The notes under the pieces were generated by a model, which searched no databases, was not told the DNA's origin, and saw only the letters and a list, made by a program, of their open reading frames with translations. Shown in pieces: positions 29,700 through 34,936 of a stretch of DNA of 34,936 nt. The stretch is from Bacillota bacterium. Its GTDB lineage: Bacteria; Bacillota; Clostridia; Christensenellales; Borkfalkiaceae. Numbering within the stretch: position 1 is the stretch's first letter; every line of letters starts with the position of its first letter. The position numbers and the translations under genes were made by a program. The stretch is from NCBI GenBank assembly GCA_003343995.1, contig QAKE01000033.1:1-34936 (forward strand). The letters are read 5' to 3'.

Positions 29700-31187
29700 T
29701 CAGCCGTATAATTCCGAACGCGCCGCTTTGAGCACGATGGTTTTAAATTCCGCTTTCAGTTCGTCCGCCGCGAGATAATCGCTTAATCCCTCCAAGCGGG
29801 TTAATATGCTTTGGAAATTAGCGTCGCCTTTGTAGGCGGAGTTTCTCAAAATCATGGCGAATTCCGCCACGCAGGAGATAAACGCGGTATCGTTCGTCGG
29901 ATTGGGCAGATAATTGATAAAATTCTTTTCCGTTCTGTCGGCGTTTTCGCCGTCCGCGTCCTTGTAGCGGATTTCCACGTCGGCGAGACGCGCTCCCGCT
30001 TGGGCGGTTTCGGTAAGTTCGATTTCGTAAAGTATGCTCACGCAGAGATTGGAACCGATCTCTCCCGCGTCGGTATCGGGATCGTCAAACTGATCTTCGG
30101 AAATCAGCTTCGTATCGTAGCCGATGGGGCGGTAGCTCTTCACCGTTTCCTCGTTGAAAATAACGCCCGCCTTCGCGTCCTTCGCAACGGTGACCAGCAT
30201 GCCGTCGATTTCCCGTTCAAATACCTTTTTCGCTTCCGTTTCGTTATCGATAAAAGCATAATTGCCGTTGCCGTGCCGCGCCAGCGTTTCCAAAATGCCG
30301 TCGCGCATGTTGCCCATGCCGTAGCCGAGCACGGAAAGATAAAATCCCTCTTGCGCCCTTTCGGAAATGAATTGAGATAAACTTCCGCCGTCGGTCACGC
30401 CCACGTTGAAATCGCCGTCGCTCATCATGATCACGCGATTGTTGCCGTTGACGATGCGGTTTTCGTATAAAATGGAATACGCCCGATCGATGCCGCCGCT
30501 GCCGTTGGTGGAGCCGCCCGCCCTCAATCCATCGATTTTATTCAATATTTTTTGTTTGCCGTTTTCGTCGGCGGGGGTGGAATCGAGCACCGTTTTCACG
30601 CCGGAGGCGTAGGTTACGATGGCGACGCGGTCCTTTTCGGAAAGGGATTGCACCAAGGTTGTTAAGGATTTTTTAATGAGTCCGATGCGGTCGTCGCCCT
30701 GCATGGAGCCGGATACGTCGATCAAAAACACGTAATTCGCGGCGATGGAATTTATAGTAACGTTTTCTGTTTTAACGCCCACGTTCATCAAAAAATGTTC
30801 CTCGTTCCACGGGCAGGGGAAGAGATAGGTGGAGCTTTTCACGTTATCCCCCGCTTCGGGCGCGGCGTAATCGTAATCGAAGTAGTTGATGAGCTCTTCC
30901 GCACGCACGGAGTCGGGCAAAATTCTCATTTCTTCGGCGATCTGCCGCCGCACCATCGAATAGTTCGCGGTGTTTCTGTCGAGCGTGAAGTAGTGTTCGC
31001 TCTTTTCCGCCGTTTCGTAAAACGGCTGTTCGATCACGCTTTCGTAATCGTAGTTGCCGCCGACGTCTTCGGCGAAATAGTCGCTGTTTGCGTCGGGATA
31101 CGGACCCCATCCGCCGTTCGCGCTGCAGCCCGCAAAGAGCATCAGTCCCGCCAGCGCCGCCGCTAAAATTGCCGTTAATTTTTTCAT
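29700..31187 (-). CDS. YfbK-type VWA-domain lipoprotein
   Basis: A 495-residue exported lipoprotein. A signal peptide ends in the lipobox FAGC with Cys21. Residues about 55-130 resemble the YfbK N-terminal region (YFTLDRNTANYSMVRRQI, EELINYFDYDY). The von Willebrand A domain (about 150-330) has an intact MIDAS, DVSGS (157-161), plus GGSTNGSGG and VIMMSDGDFNVG. The C-terminal part (about 335-490) fits the YfbK C-terminal domain. ATG 31187 was chosen because AAGGAGG lies 8 bp upstream; the longer frame starts inside that site. A metal-dependent adhesion or chaperone-like role at the surface is likely. It sits downstream of an ECF sigma and anti-sigma pair. Confidence 0.88.
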   Translation of the reverse strand: MKKLTAILAAALAGLMLFAGCSANGGWGPYPDANSDYFAEDVGGNYDYESVIEQPFYETAEKSEHYFTLDRNTANYSMVRRQIAEEMRILPDSVRAEELINYFDYDYAAPEAGDNVKSSTYLFPCPWNEEHFLMNVGVKTENVTINSIAANYVFLIDVSGSMQGDDRIGLIKKSLTTLVQSLSEKDRVAIVTYASGVKTVLDSTPADENGKQKILNKIDGLRAGGSTNGSGGIDRAYSILYENRIVNGNNRVIMMSDGDFNVGVTDGGSLSQFISERAQEGFYLSVLGYGMGNMRDGILETLARHGNGNYAFIDNETEAKKVFEREIDGMLVTVAKDAKAGVIFNEETVKSYRPIGYDTKLISEDQFDDPDTDAGEIGSNLCVSILYEIELTETAQAGARLADVEIRYKDADGENADRTEKNFINYLPNPTNDTAFISCVAEFAMILRNSAYKGDANFQSILTRLEGLSDYLAADELKAEFKTIVLKAARSELYG

Positions 31188-31216
31188 CTTTTTTTCCTCC
31201 TTCACGGAAATTTCAC

Positions 31217-31248
31217 CTATACAACGGCGGGGAAAACCCTTTTGTCCC
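31217..31248 (-). promoter_or_regulatory. Repeated motif, copy B, candidate ECF-sigma promoter of the VWA gene
   Basis: Minus-strand pattern GGGACAAA-N2-GGTTTT-N6-CGTT-N-TATAG, starting at 31248. Sixteen bases lie between GGGACA and CGTT, the spacing of ECF-type -35/-10 elements. A start near 31209 would give a normal 20-nt leader containing the AAGGAGG site of the VWA gene. Copy A is at 31984-32015. Confidence 0.55.
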
Positions 31249-31278
31249 GTAAAATAAGAAAATTTTCATAATTTTTTT

Positions 31279-31983
31279 TCAGCGGCGGAAAATCAGTCCC
31301 AGAAGTTCCTCGATGGCGTCCTCCGCGGGGGAGGAAACGTCGATGAACCAGCGCACGCCGTAATCCTCGAAATAACCGGAGGAAACCCATTCCGCGTCTA
31401 TATAATGCGTTTCGTAAAACACGTCGGTCTTGCCGTAAGAATGTTGATTTTCCAGCTCGTAATAGCCGTGAAATCCCTCGTAAGTCGCGCCGTCGGCGAA
31501 CTCCACGCGGATGACGGCGTCCCGCATGCCGTCGGAAAAGAGCATTTTCGCGCGGATTTCCGCGTACATGATCTCGCCGCTCGCCTTATCGGTATAGGCG
31601 TAATATTCCGCGTTCACGTGCGAGGACGTTTCAAACACCGCAAATCTGTCGAACACGGCGGGGTATCGGTCGTTGAGCGCCGAATAATTCGTCTTTTCGG
31701 TATTCAAAGAGGACGCGGTGTAAACGGCGGGAGGGCGGATATCGGGCGTCGTATCGTCGGGCGCGCCGATGTTTCGGCTCCACAGGCTGACGGAAACGAC
31801 GGCGATGATAAGAACGCATGCGAAAGAGACCGCCGCTCCCCAACGGAGGTGAAACGGCCGTTTCGTCCTTTTCTTTTGCGCGAGCAGGTTTTTCGCGGGG
31901 ACGAGAAGGGAATTGTCAACCTTCGTCCCGTCGAAATATTCGCGCATTAAGTTTTCCAAATAAGCGTCTTTTTCCATCTTCAT
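31279..31983 (-). CDS. Probable anti-sigma factor, single-pass membrane protein
   Basis: A 234-residue protein with a charged, helical cytoplasmic part (1-45), one membrane helix at about 49-68 (WGAAVSFACVLIIAVVSVSLW) and an exterior domain (70-234) rich in Tyr, Glu and Asp. This is the topology of a transmembrane anti-sigma factor, and the gene follows the ECF sigma gene by 33 nt. No zinc-finger HxxxCxxC motif is present, so it is not a ZAS protein, and no named family was recognised. There is no ribosome site before the ATG at 31983; a second ATG two codons later has none either. Anti-sigma function is inferred from context and topology. Confidence 0.72.
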   Translation of the reverse strand: MKMEKDAYLENLMREYFDGTKVDNSLLVPAKNLLAQKKRTKRPFHLRWGAAVSFACVLIIAVVSVSLWSRNIGAPDDTTPDIRPPAVYTASSLNTEKTNYSALNDRYPAVFDRFAVFETSSHVNAEYYAYTDKASGEIMYAEIRAKMLFSDGMRDAVIRVEFADGATYEGFHGYYELENQHSYGKTDVFYETHYIDAEWVSSGYFEDYGVRWFIDVSSPAEDAIEELLGLIFRR

Positions 31984-32015
31984 CTATAAAACGTTTTCAA
32001 AAACCGATTTGTCCC
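31984..32015 (-). promoter_or_regulatory. Repeated motif, copy A, in the sigma/anti-sigma gap
   Basis: Same minus-strand pattern as copy B with the same spacing, starting 2 nt after the sigma-gene stop and ending 1 nt before the anti-sigma ATG. Over 37 aligned positions without gaps, 27 are identical to copy B. Confidence 0.5.
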
Positions 32016-32016
32016 T

Positions 32017-32547
32017 TCAGGTAAGGTATTTTTTCAAAGATTTTTCCGTTTCTTCCAGATCGCGCTGGATTTGCGATTTGCTTTTGCCCGTCGCCTTGGC
32101 GATTTCCCGCAAGGTCATATCCATATAATATCGGTAATAGATGAGCTTTTTTCCGTAAGCGGGCAGCCGCGCGATGCCTTGCTCCAAAGTCAGCGCGGCG
32201 GCGACGCGTTCCTCGTCGTACCCGTCGGAAGAGGAGAGGGAAAAACAGTCGTCGATGTTGATTTCCGCCTTGCGCCCCCTGCGCCGCAGATGATCGAGCG
32301 CCGCGTTCTGCGTGATTTTCATGATAAATCCGTAGCCGTTGCCGCCGTGGAATTTATCGACGTTCTGCACCGTCTTTACGAACGCCGTCTGCACGACGTC
32401 CTCGGCGTCGGCGCGGTTTTTCACCACTCCCAGAGCAAGGGACATCATTCTGCCGCCGATAAGGCGCAGAATTTCGTCCAAAGCGGCGGAATCGCCGTCT
32501 TTCAAGCGGATTAAAAGCTCCGCTATCCTTGCCGAAAGTTCGCTCAT
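32017..32547 (-). CDS. ECF-type RNA polymerase sigma factor
   Basis: A 176-residue sigma-70 family factor of the extracytoplasmic-function type. Region 2 (about 25-95) includes GVVKNRADAEDVVQTAFVKTVQNVDKF and the -10 reading helix near ITQNAALDHLRRRGRKAE. Region 4 (about 120-176) carries LTLEQGIARLPAYGKKLIYYRYYMDMTLREIAKATGKSKSQI, the -35 reading helix. No region 3, as expected. AAGGAGA precedes the ATG. It directs transcription in response to a signal held by the downstream anti-sigma, and probably controls the VWA lipoprotein in its own operon. Confidence 0.93.
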   Translation of the reverse strand: MSELSARIAELLIRLKDGDSAALDEILRLIGGRMMSLALGVVKNRADAEDVVQTAFVKTVQNVDKFHGGNGYGFIMKITQNAALDHLRRRGRKAEINIDDCFSLSSSDGYDEERVAAALTLEQGIARLPAYGKKLIYYRYYMDMTLREIAKATGKSKSQIQRDLEETEKSLKKYLT

Positions 32548-32565
32548 AAAATCTCCTTAGATATT

Positions 32566-32594
32566 ATTGTGCGGCATAAAACGAGTTTTGTCAA
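32566..32594 (-). promoter_or_regulatory. Promoter of the sigma-factor operon
   Basis: Minus strand: perfect TTGACA (32594-32589), 17-bp spacer, weak CACAAT (32571-32566). A housekeeping-type promoter, distinct from the motif repeated inside the operon. Confidence 0.65.
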
Positions 32595-32633
32595 TAGAGA
32601 AAGGCAAAAAAACGCCGTAAAATTATTTTTGCT

Positions 32634-32664
32634 AAAAAAAGAAAGCCTCACGCTTTCTTTTTTT
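32634..32664 (-). terminator. Terminator after the lipoprotein gene
   Basis: A 13-bp AT-rich stem AAAAAAAGAAAGC with its complement, loop 32647-32651, T-rich on the minus strand; also T-rich on the plus strand. It starts 7 nt beyond the lipoprotein stop. Confidence 0.8.
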
Positions 32665-32670
32665 AAATTT

Positions 32671-33858
32671 TTAATAATATAATATCGCGTTTATGTAAGC
32701 GTAATTTTCTTTCTGCGAATGCATTACATCTAATTCTCCGGTTTTTTTATTTAGCCTGTTTAAAACGTTCCAAGGCGTATTCCAAAGTCCAAACGTGGCT
32801 TTTTCAGAAAGATAAAAGGCGTAATCTTTATTTTCGCATAATAATTCGTATTCCGTAAAATCGGCAGCATTATATTCTTTTAAGATATTTTGTTCGGTAT
32901 CATAATAATAATTATAAATTTCTAAATCAACGTTTTTCGTTAAAAGAACGTATTTATTTAAAGAAAGAAAATTTTCCATATAAAAGTAAACAAAGTCTTT
33001 TTCAAAAACGTACAACGTTTCTTTTTGAAAGGTTTTCTCATTGAAATAACAAAGGAAAATTTTGTCTTTCGAAGGGTTGAGAAAATATCCGTTCGTTGGT
33101 AAACGTGAATTAAAATAATTCTCTTCTATCAAAAGCAGTTCTTTATTCTCTTCCGTGTCCACAACGTAAAGGGAAGAAATTTTATCGTTTTCGTTGTTGG
33201 TAACGACGTATACTATATTTTCATTTGAATTGCAGGGAAATATACTGTAAATAGATTCGGGAAAGGCTTTGAAAAATCTGTAATCTCCCGACCAATCGGC
33301 AATGTAGAGATTGTTTTCTTCCGATTTATAAATAAAATGATTCGTAATACAGTATAAATCGGAAGGAAGAAATTCTTCTTTCGCTTGTTCATTTTCAATC
33401 GGCAGGTAAAAAGATGTATCATTTTCGTTGCCGTAAATTACAAAACGCTGTGTTTCGGGCGATGCGAGTTGAAAATGAGACAATAATTGCGTTTCTTTGC
33501 TTTCGAATAGAATTTTATAGGTTTTTGCTTTTAAATCGTAACGTATAAAATAACGGTAATTTATAATAAAGTATGCGTATTCTTCGGTGTAAACGCAATC
33601 TCTAACGGAATTTACGCTTTCAACAACCCCGTTTATTTCTATGTTCGGCAAAAAAACTTCCATTTGGCTTAAATCGCTTTTATAACGCGTGTTGCCGGAA
33701 TAAAGCCACAACCCGTCGTCCGCCGTTCCGGTGATTTCTGGCGGATCGTTCATTTCTTTTAGCGAACACGATTCACCGTTTTCGTTGCAGGAAATAAAGA
33801 TAAAACTCAATAAAACTGTGTAAAATACGGCGAGAAAGGTTTTTAATTTTTTTTGCAT
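32671..33858 (-). CDS. Uncharacterised lipoprotein
   Basis: A 395-residue exported lipoprotein of unknown function. Residues 1-23 are a signal peptide ending in the lipobox FIS-Cys24. The mature protein is rich in Tyr, Phe, Asn and Glu with many short strand-like segments (YAYFIINYRYFIRYDL, YFNSRLPTNGYFLN, YYYDTEQNILKEY) spaced regularly, suggesting a beta-propeller; it resembles the 28388-29662 protein in style. ATG 33858 was chosen because the signal peptide starts there and AAAGGGAAA precedes it; the longer frame begins upstream of the promoter. AT content is markedly higher than in the PFOR gene beside it. Confidence 0.78.
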   Translation of the reverse strand: MQKKLKTFLAVFYTVLLSFIFISCNENGESCSLKEMNDPPEITGTADDGLWLYSGNTRYKSDLSQMEVFLPNIEINGVVESVNSVRDCVYTEEYAYFIINYRYFIRYDLKAKTYKILFESKETQLLSHFQLASPETQRFVIYGNENDTSFYLPIENEQAKEEFLPSDLYCITNHFIYKSEENNLYIADWSGDYRFFKAFPESIYSIFPCNSNENIVYVVTNNENDKISSLYVVDTEENKELLLIEENYFNSRLPTNGYFLNPSKDKIFLCYFNEKTFQKETLYVFEKDFVYFYMENFLSLNKYVLLTKNVDLEIYNYYYDTEQNILKEYNAADFTEYELLCENKDYAFYLSEKATFGLWNTPWNVLNRLNKKTGELDVMHSQKENYAYINAILYY

Positions 33859-33891
33859 AAATGTTTTCCCTTTGTTATCATTCTTATTAAC

Positions 33892-33920
33892 ATTATGCAG
33901 TAAAAAACATAAATTGTCAA
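33892..33920 (-). promoter_or_regulatory. Sigma-A promoter of the lipoprotein gene
   Basis: Minus strand: perfect TTGACA (33920-33915), 17-bp spacer, CATAAT (33897-33892) with a TG just before it. It directly follows the PFOR terminator. Confidence 0.83.
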
Positions 33921-33931
33921 TAGGGAAAAAT

Positions 33932-33971
33932 AAAAAACCGCCCGTTTGCGATTGCAAACGGGCGGTTTTTT
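33932..33971 (-). terminator. Terminator of the PFOR gene
   Basis: An 18-bp perfect stem AAAAAACCGCCCGTTTGC with its complement (33954-33971) and a GATT loop, T-rich on both strands. It begins 11 nt after the PFOR stop codon. Confidence 0.94.
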
Positions 33972-33981
33972 TATGAAAGGT

Positions 33982-34936
33982 TTATTCCTTATTTGCGAGT
34001 TTTTTATAGGTTTCCAGCCGTTCCTTGCTGTCTTCCTCCGTCTTTTTGAAGAGCTCCGCCGCAAGCGCCGGCTGCGCCTTCATCAAGGAAGCGTAACGCG
34101 TTTCGCCGGTGATGAACGCCTGATAGTCGCCCGTCGGCTCCTTGCTGTCGAGGGAGAAGGGGTTCTTTCCTTCGAGCATGAGATCGGGGTTGTAACGGTA
34201 AAGCTGCCAATAACCGCAGTCCACCGCTTTCTTTTCCTCTTCCTGCGACTTCGTCATGTTGATGCCGTGGTTGATGCAGGGGGCGTAAGCGATGATCAGC
34301 GAAGGTCCGTCGTACTTTTCAGCCTCGACGAGGGCTTTCATCAGCTGGTTCTTGTCCGAACCCATGGCAACCTGCGCCACGTATACGTAGCCGTAGCTCA
34401 TCGCCATCATGCCGAGGTCCTTTTTCTTGACGCGCTTGCCCGCCGCGGCGAATTTCGCCACCGAACCCGTCGGGGTGGATTTGCTCGCCTGTCCGCCGGT
34501 GTTGGAGTACACTTCGGTGTCGAGCACCAAGATGTTCACGTCCTCGCCCTGCGCGATCACGTGGTCGAGGCCGCCGTAACCGATGTCGTACGCCCAGCCG
34601 TCGCCGCCGAAAATCCACACGGATTTTTTCACGAAGCAATCCTTATCCTTCAAGAGGTCTTCCACCATCGCGTCGCATTCGCAGCCGCAGCCCGCGCACG
34701 CGGAAAGCACTTCCACGAGTTTCGCGCTCGCCGCCTTGCTCGCTTCGGCGTCCTTCTTGTTGGCAATCCAGTTTTCGCCCGCCTCTTTCAGCTCCGCCCA
34801 GTCGGGGCACTTTTCGATGAGGGCGTTGATCTTGTCTTCCACCTTGGCGCGGCGCTGCGCGTAGGCGAGGTTCATGCCGTAGCCGAATTCCGCGTTGTCC
34901 TCGAACAGGCTGTTCGCCCATGCGGGACCGTGACCG
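33982..34936 (-). CDS. nifJ: Pyruvate:ferredoxin (flavodoxin) oxidoreductase, C-terminal part
   Basis: The 3' portion (318 residues) of a large single-chain PFOR; the gene continues past the window end, where the frame is still open and reads GHGPAWANSLFEDNAEFGYG. PFOR oxidises pyruvate to acetyl-CoA and CO2 and reduces ferredoxin, central to fermentation in anaerobes. Visible thiamine-diphosphate domain motifs are ACAGCGC, GDGWAYDIGYGGLDHV, LDTEVYSNTGGQASKSTPTG and YAPCINHGI. The full proteins are about 1170-1180 residues, so roughly a quarter is present. A strong terminator follows. Confidence 0.96.
   Translation of the reverse strand, partial: GHGPAWANSLFEDNAEFGYGMNLAYAQRRAKVEDKINALIEKCPDWAELKEAGENWIANKKDAEASKAASAKLVEVLSACAGCGCECDAMVEDLLKDKDCFVKKSVWIFGGDGWAYDIGYGGLDHVIAQGEDVNILVLDTEVYSNTGGQASKSTPTGSVAKFAAAGKRVKKKDLGMMAMSYGYVYVAQVAMGSDKNQLMKALVEAEKYDGPSLIIAYAPCINHGINMTKSQEEEKKAVDCGYWQLYRYNPDLMLEGKNPFSLDSKEPTGDYQAFITGETRYASLMKAQPALAAELFKKTEEDSKERLETYKKLANKE

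Noticed and set aside
1..34936. CRISPR arrays, tRNA or rRNA genes, insertion sequences
   Set aside because: No regularly spaced repeats, no cloverleaf with a recognisable T-loop, and no transposase-like protein were seen on either strand.

Overview
The window reads as a chromosomal segment around the replication origin of an anaerobic, Gram-positive Clostridia-class bacterium (Bacillota). The basis is a cluster of origin-linked genes (parA-parB, yyaC, rsmG, dnaN-rpmH-rnpA-yidD-yidC-jag), a rubrerythrin, a pyruvate:ferredoxin oxidoreductase, lipoprotein signal peptides, strong AGGAGG-type ribosome binding sites and textbook sigma-A promoters. I cannot place it below class. No tRNA, rRNA, CRISPR array or insertion sequence was recognised.

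Layout. Positions 1-2600 are AT-rich and accessory-like: long hairpins, one weak hypothetical gene, two perfect parS sites, and two GNAT acetyltransferases from one promoter, the second AAC(6')-like. From 2736 to 7129 a promoter, a roughly 450-nt structured leader, ftsH, parA, parB and a terminator form one unit. From 7208 to 14581 lie a frameshifted zinc-ribbon gene, a large lipoprotein, an NfeD/SPFH pair, a DUF2156-GNAT fusion, a zinc-ribbon membrane protein whose promoter spacer is a G10 tract, yyaC, and a CvpA-like protein. From 14581 to 18574 (minus strand) radC, gltX, a histidine kinase and a response regulator are tightly packed. From 18619 to 22434 (plus strand) come a PepV-like dipeptidase, an amino-acid kinase, a candidate type I toxin-antitoxin cassette, a small XRE regulator, rubrerythrin and a frameshifted small gene. 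From 22442 to 26871 (minus strand) runs dnaN, rpmH, rnpA, yidD, yidC, jag. A non-coding stretch with several DnaA-box-like sites (26872-27208) separates dnaN from divergent rsmG and is the best candidate oriC. From 28388 to 32594 (minus strand) lies an ECF sigma / anti-sigma / VWA lipoprotein / membrane protein operon, followed by another lipoprotein and the 3' part of pyruvate:ferredoxin oxidoreductase.

How it fits together. ParB should load on the two parS sites about 4-5 kb upstream of its own operon and act with ParA in origin segregation; the candidate oriC is about 20 kb away. dnaA, normally between rpmH and dnaN, is not in the window, and dnaN is fused directly to the rpmH side. Other points that stand out are the 23-codon membrane peptide with a convergent antisense RNA (20782-21114), the homopolymer promoter spacer at 12980-13010, a 32-nt motif repeated in front of the anti-sigma and VWA genes, promoters that place the start codon at the predicted +1 (radC, rsmG), and three small indel frameshifts whose origin (real or sequencing error) should be settled from reads.
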